Under the pieces are notes generated by a model. That model did not search any database. It saw only the letters and a program-made list of their open reading frames with translations, and had not been told where the DNA came from. Shown one piece after another: positions 6,833-15,098 of a stretch of 35,285 bases of DNA (positions are counted from its first letter, which is position 1; each line of letters opens with the position of its first letter). The stretch covers positions 1 through 35,285 of the forward strand of contig CAISXT010000067.1 of NCBI GenBank assembly GCA_903889525.1, given 5' to 3'. Origin of the DNA: an uncultured Opitutia bacterium (GTDB lineage: Bacteria > Verrucomicrobiota > Verrucomicrobiia > Opitutales > UBA953). The translations under genes were made by a program, and so were the position numbers.

Positions 6833-7920
6833 TGAGCGTTATCCCCGTCCTCACGGCCGGCTTCGGTGAAGGGCACAACGCCGCCGCGCGTGCCATTATC
6901 GAGGCGCTGTCCGCGCGTGCAGGGGTCACCGGCGAACTACATGATCTTTTCCTGACGGCCTACGGCGCCGAGAAAGCGAAGAGTCAGCGTGACAGTTATA
7001 TCGGTATCGCCAATAAATACCCTCGGCTCTGGGGCTGCATGTATACGGCACTCGATCGCCTACCGCTCGTCCGCGCCTCGCTCCCGTTCGTGCGTCCGGT
7101 CGAGCAGACCCTCAACGCAATGCTTGCCGAAAAACGTCCCAAGGTGGTTGTGTCAGCTTACCCGCTCTACAACTATATGATGGCCCGTCGATGGCGCCGG
7201 GACGACCCTGCACGCCCGCGCCTGATTACCGTCGTTACCGATTCCATCTCCGTGAACCGCGCCTGGCATCGGGCTCACTCGGATTGGTTTGTGACGCCGA
7301 ACCAAGCCACGGCCGACGTCATGGTTCGCCAAGGCGTGCCGGCCGCCAAAATTCTGCCGTATGGCTTTCCGGTCTCCGCCAAACTAGCCCCGCGCTCTTC
7401 GGCCCAAGCCGGCGAGCCTCCGCGCGTGTTGCTGATGCTTAATCCCGGCAAGCGCGATGCCGTCGAACTTGCGAGTGCGCTGTCGACGCTCGGGCTGGAA
7501 CTCACGATCACCGTGGGCAAGGACGCCTCCTTCAAGGAAGCCGTCGAACGCGCGGTCGCGGGTCGGGCGGAAGTCCTCGGCTGGACGGATCGTATTCCGC
7601 AGCTGATGCTCTCGAGCCATCTTGTCGTCAGCAAGGCCGGCGGTGCCACCACGCATGAGTGCGTCGCGGCCGGTGTGCCGATGATTATTACCCAGGTTAT
7701 CCCTGGCCAGGAAGCCGGCAATGGCCGTCTCATCGCTGAACACGGCGCGGGTGCCTATGGCCTGACGGCCTCCGATGCGCGTGCAATCATCGCTGATGCT
7801 TTTTCCGGGGACTGGGCGGTGTGGAAACAATGGAAAGCCTCGGTCGACGGCCTCGGCGACGCCGGTGGCGCTGGACGCGTGGCCGAACTGGTGGAGCGTG
7901 AGTTGGCGGTCAGGAGGTAG
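6832..7920 (+). CDS. MGDG-synthase-like glycosyltransferase (GT28)
   Basis: A 362-residue GT-B glycosyltransferase. The N-terminal acceptor half has the MGDG-synthase signature GFGEGHNAAARAI (10-22) and a VVTDSISVNRAWH stretch (134-146) like the TDL..H.WF region of plant and Bacillus diglyceride transferases. The C-terminal donor half has SKAGGATTHECVAAGVPMI (267-285) followed by the characteristic PGQEAGN (291-297). Family members transfer a sugar from a nucleotide donor to diacylglycerol at the membrane, making glycolipids; MurG is a more distant relative. The start codon overlaps the stop of the PlcP-like gene by 1 nt (TAATG), so the two proteins are likely co-produced: one would release diacylglycerol and the other cap it with sugar. 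The sugar donor cannot be predicted from sequence alone. Confidence 0.82.
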   Translation: MSVIPVLTAGFGEGHNAAARAIIEALSARAGVTGELHDLFLTAYGAEKAKSQRDSYIGIANKYPRLWGCMYTALDRLPLVRASLPFVRPVEQTLNAMLAEKRPKVVVSAYPLYNYMMARRWRRDDPARPRLITVVTDSISVNRAWHRAHSDWFVTPNQATADVMVRQGVPAAKILPYGFPVSAKLAPRSSAQAGEPPRVLLMLNPGKRDAVELASALSTLGLELTITVGKDASFKEAVERAVAGRAEVLGWTDRIPQLMLSSHLVVSKAGGATTHECVAAGVPMIITQVIPGQEAGNGRLIAEHGAGAYGLTASDARAIIADAFSGDWAVWKQWKASVDGLGDAGGAGRVAELVERELAVRR

Positions 7921-7924
7921 AGGA

Positions 7925-8089
7925 CTGAATCGATGGCTGAGACGATGACTGCATCGATGACGGATGATGCAGTGGTTTAGATAACCAAGGAAGGGGAATG
8001 CCCGGAGCTACCCCGAAGCATCCGGGTTCTGTATCCGGTCTATTCTGTAATCGATTCAGCCACCGATGCTGAACTCGACGCAGTCATCG
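7925..8089. other. Structured intergenic region between convergent genes
   Basis: The 184-nt gap (7921-8104) between the glycosyltransferase and convergent uvrC is rich in complementary segments. There is a local 8-bp hairpin, ACTGCATC (7948-7955) with GATGCAGT (7966-7973), which could end the upstream operon although only GGTTTAG follows. A 6-bp stem CCCGGA/TCCGGG sits at 8001-8006 and 8021-8026. Two 10-bp long-range pairs are also present: CTGAATCGAT (7925-7934) with ATCGATTCAG (8050-8059), and CGATGACTGC (7943-7952) with GCAGTCATCG (8080-8089). The long-range pairs interleave rather than nest. No open frame of note is seen. A degenerate small mobile element or a structured RNA are both possible. 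Confidence 0.35.
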
Positions 8090-8104
8090 CTGTCGGTCTC
8101 TACC

Positions 8105-9574
8105 TCAACCCCTCGCGTCCAAATAAGCCTTCACTTCGCTGGCGAGTTTGTCGCTGAGGCCGGCGACCTCAGCGATTTCCTCGGCGGTGGCTTTGCGCAG
8201 TTTTTGAATCGTACCGAAGTGTGCGAGCAGGGCGTCTTTGCGTTTGGGTCCGAGACCGGGCATCTCATCGAGTAACGACTCGCGCAGTTTGCGGCTGCGC
8301 AGGTCGGCATTGAAGTCGTTGGCGAAGCGGTGCGCTTCGTCCCGGATCCGCATCAGTAGGGCGAGGCCGATATCATGGCGCGGGAGCTTCAGTTCGCGGC
8401 CATCGGGGAAAACGATCGTCTCTTCGCGCTTGGCGAGGCCGATGAGCGGCGGCGGGGCGAGTTCATGTTCCTTGAACGCCGCAAGGGCGGCGTGGACCTG
8501 ACCGAGGCCACCGTCAATGATGACGAGTTCCGGGAACGCGCGATGCTCCTCGTGCAGGCGCGTGTAGCGGCGGCCGACCACTTCCTGCATCGAGCGGAAG
8601 TCGTCATTGCCTTCGAAGGACTTGATCTTGAAGCGGCGGTAGCCCGACTTGTCCGCCTGCCCATCAACGAAGCGGACCATCGACGCGACGGCGAGCGTGC
8701 CGGAGATATGGGAAATATCAAAGCACTCTGCCGTGGCGGGAGGACGTTCCAGCCCGAGGGCGGCGGCGAGCGAGGTCAGGGCGCCCGCTTCGTCGCGGCG
8801 GGGCAGGGGGTTCTCGCGCAGGAAGCGTCGGGATTTTTCCGTCGTGCGCTTCAACGCGTCCAGCAGGTCGCGGAGGCTTGCAGCTTTTTCATAATCACGA
8901 GACTCCGCCGCTTTGCGCATATCGGCCTCGACCTGTTCGGCCCAGCTCTCGACCTTGCCTTCAAGGAAGGCGCAGGCCTCGGTCACGCGCGCGCCGTATT
9001 CCTCGGCCGTGACCACGTTGGCGTGCTTCTGGATCTCGGCTCGGGCGTCGTCGTAGAGTTTCCAGGTGCCATCGGGTTGGGCGAGCGGGGCGCTGTCGGC
9101 GAGCAGGATGCCGAACTTCTTGCGCATTTCATTCAGCGTACGGCGGACGGCCTGCTGGTGAGGGAAGGGGCCGAAGTATCGGCAGGCATCGGTGGTGCGG
9201 GCGCGGACGATGCGAAATTTCGGGAGGGGGTCGGCGAGGTCGACCCGGACTTGCGGGAACTGCTTATCGTCGCGGAAGAGGATATTCCAGCGGGGGCGCC
9301 AGCGCTTGATCAGTTTGCCCTCTAAGAGGAGGGCTTCCGTCTCGGAGCGGACCTCGTGCCATTCCATGTCGGCCACGGTATCCATCATGGCCGCGACTTT
9401 GGGGGTCAGGCGCTGCCGGGGAACGAAATAGGAGGCCAGGCGTTTTTTAAGGTCTTTAGCCTTTCCGACATAGACGACTAGCCCAGCGGCGTCCTTCATC
9501 AGGTAGACGCCTGGGGTGTGGGGGGCTCGCCGGGCCTTGGCCTTGGGCGAAAGTTCTTCCCGGTCGGTTTGCAT
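8105..9574 (-). CDS. uvrC: UvrABC excinuclease subunit C, short form
   Basis: UvrC makes the two incisions around DNA damage in nucleotide excision repair. The N-terminal GIY-YIG nuclease is at about 20-100 (PGVYLMKD, VYVGKAKDLKKRL). A UvrB-interacting UVR motif lies near 215-242 (EADMRKAAESRDYEKAASLR). The RNase H-like nuclease shows ECFDISH (D286), IIDGGLGQ (D354) and RDEAHRF (H415). Two C-terminal helix-hairpin-helix motifs follow (EMPGLGPKRKDALL and AEVAGLSDKLA). It has 489 residues against roughly 600 for E. coli UvrC. The cysteine-rich segment that normally sits between the GIY-YIG and UVR domains is replaced by about 30 residues without a cysteine (151-181). It is divergent from cinA, with 46 nt between start codons. 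Confidence 0.95.
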   Translation of the reverse strand: MQTDREELSPKAKARRAPHTPGVYLMKDAAGLVVYVGKAKDLKKRLASYFVPRQRLTPKVAAMMDTVADMEWHEVRSETEALLLEGKLIKRWRPRWNILFRDDKQFPQVRVDLADPLPKFRIVRARTTDACRYFGPFPHQQAVRRTLNEMRKKFGILLADSAPLAQPDGTWKLYDDARAEIQKHANVVTAEEYGARVTEACAFLEGKVESWAEQVEADMRKAAESRDYEKAASLRDLLDALKRTTEKSRRFLRENPLPRRDEAGALTSLAAALGLERPPATAECFDISHISGTLAVASMVRFVDGQADKSGYRRFKIKSFEGNDDFRSMQEVVGRRYTRLHEEHRAFPELVIIDGGLGQVHAALAAFKEHELAPPPLIGLAKREETIVFPDGRELKLPRHDIGLALLMRIRDEAHRFANDFNADLRSRKLRESLLDEMPGLGPKRKDALLAHFGTIQKLRKATAEEIAEVAGLSDKLASEVKAYLDARG

Positions 9575-9620
9575 TTTTGGCCTAGACCCTTAACCCTGCT
9601 CGAACCCCGCTCTCCCGCAA

Positions 9621-10901
9621 ATGATTTCCTGTACCCATCGCCCCCGTCAGGTCCTTGTTATCAACGTGGGCGACGAGCTGTTGGATGGAATCAGGGAGAA
9701 TGGCCATCTCTTGTGGTTGGGCGAAAACCTAGCCCGCCGCGGACTGCCGATCACGCGTTCCGTGATTGTGCGCGATGATGCCGCTGAAATCGCCCGTGAG
9801 ATTAGTGCGGCTTGGGGCGCTTATGACCTCATTGTTACCACGGGCGGAATCGGCCCGACTTCCGATGACCAAACGCGGGGGGCGGTCGCCACCGCACTTG
9901 GATTGAAGCTGGAACCTGTGCCGGCGGCGGAGGCGGCGTTGCGCGAACGCTTCCAACTGATCGGCCGCAAGGTCTCCGCGGCGGATCTCGGTCAGTGCTA
10001 TGTGCCCGCCGGAGCTGAATCGTTGCCCAACTCCCGCGGCACCGCGCCGGGCGTCTTTCTGCATCGCGATGGCAAGGCCTTGGTGATGCTCCCCGGCCCC
10101 GCCCTTGAGCTGCATCCGATGTTCGAAGAGCAGGTCGTGCCACGGCTTCGCGGCGTCGGTTGCGCCTGCGAGGGTGAAGCCTACGTCCAGGTGCGCACCT
10201 TCGGTATCGGGGCGGTGCCACTCGAGGAAATCGTGCGTCCGCTACTGGGCCCGGGTATGGCGCTTTCTTTTGGTACGCATACGGGCGTGGTCGATGCCCG
10301 TATCTCATCTACGGGCAGCGGCGCGACCGCTGAACAGTTGTGCGATGTCGCCCGCAAGGTGCGCGATGCGGTGGGGCATGATTTCGTCTGCACCGGCCAC
10401 GCCTGCCTCGCCTCGCTCGTCGTCGAACAACTTCGCAGCCTCGAAAAAACGGTCGCCCTCGCGGAATCTTGCACCGGCGGGTTACTCGCCAATGCTTTCA
10501 CCGATGTGCCCGGTGCTTCGAAGGTCTTCGCGGGGTCGGCGGTTTGTTATGCGAACGATGCGAAGATGAGCCTGCTCGGCATTCCGGAGAGCCTCATCGC
10601 GCAGCACGGGGCGGTCTCCGCCGAGTGCGCGGCGGCCATGGCCACGGGGGCAATCGAGAAATTTGGCTCAGACTATGCGCTCTCCGTCACGGGTTACGCC
10701 GGGCCGGGCGGCGGGACGGAGGCCGACCCAGTCGGCACGGTATATTTGGGATATGCCTGCCCCGCGGGAGTCTGGTCCCGCCGCGTGGTCATCCCCGGCG
10801 ACCGGTTCCAAGTGAAGCAGCGAGCCGTTAATACTTCCCTTGATTGGATGCGCCGCTTGCTGAACAAGTACCGCGTCGAGGATTTAATCCACGGGGCGTG
10901 A
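9621..10901 (+). CDS. cinA: CinA-family nicotinamide-nucleotide amidohydrolase
   Basis: A 426-residue two-domain CinA. The N-terminal molybdopterin-binding-like (COG1058) domain spans about 10-175, with GDELLDG (17-23) and TTGGIGPTSDD (73-83); in characterised CinA proteins it has ADP-ribose pyrophosphatase activity. The C-terminal deamidase domain (about 265-420) has AESCTGGLLA (281-290), VFAGSAVCYAN and SVTGYAGPGGG. It converts nicotinamide mononucleotide to nicotinic acid mononucleotide in NAD salvage. The older name 'competence/damage-inducible protein' came from its position beside recA in other bacteria. The ATG lies 46 nt from the divergent uvrC start. It is a single-gene unit, followed by a 160-nt region with REP-like hairpins. 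Confidence 0.93.
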   Translation: MISCTHRPRQVLVINVGDELLDGIRENGHLLWLGENLARRGLPITRSVIVRDDAAEIAREISAAWGAYDLIVTTGGIGPTSDDQTRGAVATALGLKLEPVPAAEAALRERFQLIGRKVSAADLGQCYVPAGAESLPNSRGTAPGVFLHRDGKALVMLPGPALELHPMFEEQVVPRLRGVGCACEGEAYVQVRTFGIGAVPLEEIVRPLLGPGMALSFGTHTGVVDARISSTGSGATAEQLCDVARKVRDAVGHDFVCTGHACLASLVVEQLRSLEKTVALAESCTGGLLANAFTDVPGASKVFAGSAVCYANDAKMSLLGIPESLIAQHGAVSAECAAAMATGAIEKFGSDYALSVTGYAGPGGGTEADPVGTVYLGYACPAGVWSRRVVIPGDRFQVKQRAVNTSLDWMRRLLNKYRVEDLIHGA

Positions 10902-10956
10902 GGGCAGGTACGAGGACCTGAGGGCAGGAGGACCGGAGGGCCCGATGCATCCATGG

Positions 10957-11043
10957 GTAGGGCGGGCTCTCCGAGCCCGCCTCCGAGTTGACTCAGCAGT
11001 GTTACTTGATGCTCATTCGGACGCCACGCAGTGGCGCCCCTAC
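10957..11043. repeat. Inverted pair of REP-like hairpins (BIME-like)
   Basis: The first unit reads GTAG (10957-10960) then a perfect 9-bp hairpin, GGCGGGCTC (10961-10969), loop TCC, GAGCCCGCC (10973-10981). The second is in opposite orientation: stem GGACGCCAC (11019-11027), loop GCA, GTGGCGCCC (11031-11039) with one mismatch, then CTAC (11040-11043), the complement of GTAG. A GTAG tetranucleotide next to a GC-rich hairpin is the hallmark of REP sequences mobilised by REP-associated tyrosine transposases. Two inverted units in one intergenic region form a BIME. The two stems differ, so they would represent two REP subtypes. No transposase gene is visible in this window. Confidence 0.6.
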
Positions 11044-11063
11044 CTCGGGCCTTGGGCCTGCGA

Positions 11064-12227
11064 ATGACAAAGGATTGCCAGAAGGGGGCGGGGAGTGAAA
11101 TTAGCGGCGTGCCAGGTTTTCTCGCCATCGTCGCCGGGAAGGACGAGTTTCTCGTTGATCGGGATGCTCGTGTCTATTTCGAGCAGGCCAAGAAGGCCTC
11201 CGGACCTGATGCGGAGGCCGAAATTATTTCCGGCGCAATGATTCGCGTCGAGGATGCCCGCCCAGTCGAATTACAGTTCGTGGATTCGGTGAAGACCCTA
11301 TCCATGTTCGGAGGCAAGCGCATCATCTGGCTCCGGAACCTCAATTGGGTGTCGGACTCCGTGCAGTCTAAATCCCTTGATGTGAAAGAAAGCCTCGCGC
11401 GGGTATTGGCGGCGGCGACCGAGGCTCCGGCGGAAATCTCCATCATCATCTCGGCGTCCCCCTATGATGGACGCCGGAAGGACCTTTCAGCCTTGAAGGA
11501 TGTCGCCGATGAATTCGTCCTGCATTCGCCCGCGGCGAAATCCGCTTTCAGCAAGGACGACGCTCAAGGCGAGATGCAACTCGCCCTCGCCGCCGAACAC
11601 CTGCGCTCGCTCGGAGCGAAATTTGACCGGGGCGTCCTGGAGATGCTTGTCGGCCGGGTCGGACAGTCCACTCGCCTCGTCCTCGTCGAGTGTGAGAAGC
11701 TCGCTGCTTACGCTGGCCCCGGTGGCACCATCCGGGAGGCCGACGTGCTGCTCTTGGTGCCGCCTTTTGGTGAAGGGGATTTCTTTGAGCCGATCGAGGC
11801 GCTGTCGGCACGCGACCTGAAGTGGGGCATGGAGTCGCTGGACCGTTATTTCTTCAACGAGGACTCTAGTCGCCCATTGCTAGCGGCGTTGCAGAATCGC
11901 CTCCGCCTGCTCATCCAAATCCGTTGTCTCGTCGACTCGGGTGATTTTCGCGTGAGTGAAGCCGGGCTGGCCAAAGGGCAGTTCGAAACCGCCAGTTCCC
12001 GCCACGGGCCGACCTTCGGCTCTGCCGCCAAGTCGTCAGCCAATCTTTTTTCCCAGAACCCTTGGTACATCAGCAACAAAGTCGCCCCCGCCGCCGCTCG
12101 TTTCAGCCTCGGGGAGCTGGTGGACTTGCAGCTGGCCTGTGCTGATTGTTTTGACGCCTCCAATCGCGGCCTAGATGAGCCCTCGGTGCGGGCGATGTTC
12201 CTTCGAGCGCTTGCCGTGAAGCGATAG
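11064..12227 (+). CDS. holA: DNA polymerase III delta subunit
   Basis: A 387-residue protein with the organisation of the clamp-loader delta subunit, which opens the beta sliding clamp during replication. It has the degenerate AAA+ N-terminus (PGFLAIVAGKDEFLVDR), the TLSMFGGKRIIWLRN segment typical of delta ('lFg.rrlv.l'), a helical middle with VGRVGQSTRLVLVECEKLAAYAG, and a C-terminal collar with LLAALQNRLRLLIQIRCL. Start choice: ATG at 11064 is used. A GTG at 11031 in the same frame would add 11 residues, but it lies inside a REP-type hairpin, and those extra codons are probably not coding. purB follows 26 nt later. Identification is by pattern, since delta subunits are poorly conserved. 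Confidence 0.85.
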   Translation: MTKDCQKGAGSEISGVPGFLAIVAGKDEFLVDRDARVYFEQAKKASGPDAEAEIISGAMIRVEDARPVELQFVDSVKTLSMFGGKRIIWLRNLNWVSDSVQSKSLDVKESLARVLAAATEAPAEISIIISASPYDGRRKDLSALKDVADEFVLHSPAAKSAFSKDDAQGEMQLALAAEHLRSLGAKFDRGVLEMLVGRVGQSTRLVLVECEKLAAYAGPGGTIREADVLLLVPPFGEGDFFEPIEALSARDLKWGMESLDRYFFNEDSSRPLLAALQNRLRLLIQIRCLVDSGDFRVSEAGLAKGQFETASSRHGPTFGSAAKSSANLFSQNPWYISNKVAPAAARFSLGELVDLQLACADCFDASNRGLDEPSVRAMFLRALAVKR

Positions 12228-12253
12228 GCGTGATACAAATAGAATACTTTCCG

Positions 12254-13684
12254 ATGGATTCCGATAACGTCCCTAATGTCCTCGCCGATCGCTACGCCTC
12301 CCCGGCGATGAAGGCAATCTGGTCCACGCGCGGCCGGGTGGTCCTCGAGCGCGAGTATTGGATCGCTGTTATGAAGGCCCAACGCGACCTCGGTCTGGAT
12401 ATCCCGGCGGAGGCCATCGCTGCCTACGCGAAGGTCAAAGAGCAGGTTGATTTCGAAGCTATCCGCAAGCGCGAGGAAGAGACCCGCCACGACGTCAAGG
12501 CGCGCATCGATGAATTCTGCGCCCTCGCCGGCCACCAGCATGTCCACAAGGGCCTGACCAGCCGTGACCTCACCGAATCCGTGGAGCAGCTCCAGGTCTT
12601 CCGTTCGCTCCAGTTGATTCGTGCCAAATCTATCGCCGCCCTGGCGGCGTTGGCGCGCCGCGCTCAGCTGGACCGCGACGTATTAATCGCCGCCCGCACC
12701 CACAATGTCGCGGCCCAGCCCACGACGGTAGGTAAGCGCTGGGCAATGTTTGGTGAGGATTGCTTGCGCGGTGTCGCGCAAGTGGATGCCGCCCTCGGGG
12801 CTTTCGCCGCCCGCGGCCTTAAGGGTGCCGTCGGTACGCAGCTCGACCAACTGACGCTTTTCTCCGGCGATGCCGCCAAGGCCTCCCAACTCGAAGGTCG
12901 CGTGCTGGTGCATCTCGGCATCCCACATTCGCTTAACGCCGTCGGCCAGGTTTACCCCCGCTCGATGGACCTCGAAGTGGTCTCCGCGTTGCTCTCCGCC
13001 GCCAGCGGTCCTTCGTCTTTTGCTAAAACGCTTCGCCTTATGGCCGGCCACGAGCTCGCTAGCGAAGGCTTCCTGCCTGGCCAAGTGGGCTCTTCGGCGA
13101 TGCCGCATAAGATGAACGCCCGGACTTGCGAGCGGATCAACGGATTCCATGTTATCCTGCGTGGTCACCTCGCCATGGCTGCTTCGCTTTCCGGTGATCA
13201 GTGGAATGAAGGCGATGTCTCTTGTTCCGTCGTCCGCCGCGTATTGTTGCCGGATGCCTTCATGGCGATCGACGGCCTCTTCGAGGCCTTCCTTACCGTG
13301 CTCGGGCAGATGGAGGTCAATTGCCCGGTCATTGAACGCGAGTCGCGTCATTATCTCCCGTTTCTACTCACGACCACTTTCCTCATGGAGGCTGTTAAGG
13401 CGGGCGCCGGCCGCGAAGAGGCCCACGAGGCTATCAAGGAGCACGCCGTTGCGGTGGCTCGAGACCTGCGCTCGGGCAAGATCGAGCGGAATGACCTCGT
13501 GGACCGCCTCGCGGGAGATAATCGCCTCCGCCTGCCCAAGTCCGTCCTGCTCAATGCTGTCGCCAAGGCGGGCGAGCTGACCGGCTCCGCTGGGGCCCAA
13601 GTGGATGCTTTTGCGGCTCAGGTCGCCGTCTGGTCCCAGCGGGTGCCGGAGTCGGCGAAAGTTAAGGTCGGGCGTATTTTGTAG
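12254..13684 (+). CDS. purB: Adenylosuccinate lyase
   Basis: A 476-residue member of the fumarase/aspartase superfamily. It catalyses two purine-synthesis steps: SAICAR to AICAR plus fumarate, and adenylosuccinate to AMP plus fumarate. The superfamily signature GSSAMPHKMN is at about 279-288. Other family features are TRHDVKARIDEF, HKGLTSRDLTES and RTHNVAAQPTTVGKRW, which contains an active-site TH. The ATG at 12254 is preferred (MDSDNVPNVLADRYASP, like other PurB starts); a GTG at 12230 would add 8 residues. It follows holA closely and may be co-transcribed. A G-rich stretch without a convincing terminator follows before the phosphofructokinase gene. Confidence 0.95.
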   Translation: MDSDNVPNVLADRYASPAMKAIWSTRGRVVLEREYWIAVMKAQRDLGLDIPAEAIAAYAKVKEQVDFEAIRKREEETRHDVKARIDEFCALAGHQHVHKGLTSRDLTESVEQLQVFRSLQLIRAKSIAALAALARRAQLDRDVLIAARTHNVAAQPTTVGKRWAMFGEDCLRGVAQVDAALGAFAARGLKGAVGTQLDQLTLFSGDAAKASQLEGRVLVHLGIPHSLNAVGQVYPRSMDLEVVSALLSAASGPSSFAKTLRLMAGHELASEGFLPGQVGSSAMPHKMNARTCERINGFHVILRGHLAMAASLSGDQWNEGDVSCSVVRRVLLPDAFMAIDGLFEAFLTVLGQMEVNCPVIERESRHYLPFLLTTTFLMEAVKAGAGREEAHEAIKEHAVAVARDLRSGKIERNDLVDRLAGDNRLRLPKSVLLNAVAKAGELTGSAGAQVDAFAAQVAVWSQRVPESAKVKVGRIL

Positions 13685-13777
13685 GCCTTCCGAGGGGGGG
13701 AGGGGCAGGGGAGGGTTTTCCGTGTTGCCAAGGGGGGTGGGGCTTCCCACAACCCACTTTTCAACCTGTTCACTCCC

Positions 13778-15079
13778 ATGTCATCTCCCCTCATTGGCAA
13801 TCTTCTCGTCGCGCAGAGCGGCGGTCCCACCCCTGTCATCAACGCCAGCCTCGCCGGGGTCATTGCTGAAGCCCTCAAGCATGAGGACGAAATCGTCGAA
13901 ATCTACGGCGGATTGAACGGCATCCAGGGCGTGCTCAATGAGCAGCTCGTCGACCTTGCCGCCGAAACCCAGCAGACGCTCCGGGCCCTCCGCCACACCC
14001 CAGGTGCGGCCCTTGGTACCTGCCGCTACAAGGTGAAGAAGGCTGAAGACTTCGATCGTATCCTTCAGGTCTTCGAGGCCCATAACATCCGCTACTTCCA
14101 CTACATCGGTGGCAATGACTCTCAGGACACCGCCGCCAAGATTTCCGACCTCGCCAAGGAGCGCGGTTACGAGCTCCGCGTCGTCGGCGTGCCGAAGACC
14201 ATTGATAATGATCTGCCGCTCACCGACCACTGCCCGGGCTTCGGCTCCGTCGCCAAGCACATCGGTGTCACGATCCGCGAAACCGCTCTCGACAACGCTG
14301 CCATGGGCCAGAACGACTTCGTCTCGATTCTCGAAGTCATGGGCCGCAACGCTGGCTGGCTCGCCGCTTCGTCCGTGCTCGCGCAGCGTCGCGACAAGAA
14401 TGACGACAAGTCGGTGAAGAACACCCACTACGGCTGCACCGCCCCGCACATCATTCTTCTCCCGGAAGTCGCTTTCAATCCCGACAACTTCATTCGCCGC
14501 GTCGAAGAAGTATTGAAGTCCAATGGTCACTGCTTCGTCGTCGTTTCCGAAGGCGTCCAGGATGCCACGGGTAATTACTTGGGAGCTGATACCTCGAGCA
14601 CGGATGCATTTGGTCACGCCGTTCTCGGTGGCGCCGGCGAATACCTCCGCAGCCTCGTCGAATCTCGTTTCGATGGCGTTAAGGCCCGCTCTTCCAAGTT
14701 GGGCATCACCCAGCGTGCCGCCTCGCACAATGCTTCCAAGACCGACGTCGATGAAGCTGAGCTTTGTGGGGGTGCCGCCGTCAAGGCTGCCCTCGCTGGC
14801 GAGACCGGCAAAATGGTCATCCTCATCCGCTCGGAAAAGGAGAACTACGCGGTCCAGACCATGCTCGCCCCGCTGAGCGAAATCGCCAACGGCGTGAAGG
14901 TTTTCCCGGAGAAATGGATTGGCGAAGACAAGATGTCCATTCACCCGGACTTCGTGCGCTACGCGCTCCCCCTGATCCAGGGCGAACTGCAACTGCCTTT
15001 CGACCAGGGACTTCCGAAGTACGCCCAGCTTTCAGCCGTGCCCGTCCAGCGTCGTCTGGAAAAGTACGTTACGGCCTAA
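13778..15079 (+). CDS. Pyrophosphate-dependent 6-phosphofructokinase
   Basis: A 433-residue phosphofructokinase of the PPi-dependent type, which phosphorylates fructose 6-phosphate reversibly using pyrophosphate instead of ATP. Key segments are AQSGGPTPVIN (12-22), IGGNDSQDTAAK (110-121), VPKTIDNDLP (138-147), MGRNAGWLAA (188-197) and SEGVQDATGNYLGADT. The lysine in PKTIDND and the aspartate at the fourth position of GGNDS are the residues that mark PPi rather than ATP use; ATP enzymes read PGTIDND and GGDGS. The asparagine at the third position is a variation seen in some PPi enzymes. A strong intrinsic terminator follows 20 nt after the stop, so this gene closes its transcript. Preference for PPi is predicted, not shown. 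Confidence 0.93.
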   Translation: MSSPLIGNLLVAQSGGPTPVINASLAGVIAEALKHEDEIVEIYGGLNGIQGVLNEQLVDLAAETQQTLRALRHTPGAALGTCRYKVKKAEDFDRILQVFEAHNIRYFHYIGGNDSQDTAAKISDLAKERGYELRVVGVPKTIDNDLPLTDHCPGFGSVAKHIGVTIRETALDNAAMGQNDFVSILEVMGRNAGWLAASSVLAQRRDKNDDKSVKNTHYGCTAPHIILLPEVAFNPDNFIRRVEEVLKSNGHCFVVVSEGVQDATGNYLGADTSSTDAFGHAVLGGAGEYLRSLVESRFDGVKARSSKLGITQRAASHNASKTDVDEAELCGGAAVKAALAGETGKMVILIRSEKENYAVQTMLAPLSEIANGVKVFPEKWIGEDKMSIHPDFVRYALPLIQGELQLPFDQGLPKYAQLSAVPVQRRLEKYVTA

Positions 15080-15098
15080 ATCAAGCCTGCTTTCTTAG

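Noticed and set aside
11031-11063. GTG start extending holA by 11 codons
   Set aside because: The GTG lies within the stem of a REP-like hairpin and the added residues look unlike any delta subunit; ATG at 11064 is better.
13685-13777. G-rich gap between purB and the phosphofructokinase gene as a terminator or quadruplex element
   Set aside because: No stem with a T-run is present, and the G-runs are irregular; nothing firm can be said.
13781-14992. 403-codon minus-strand frame opposite the phosphofructokinase gene
   Set aside because: The plus strand encodes an unmistakable PPi-phosphofructokinase; the opposite frame has no domain signature.
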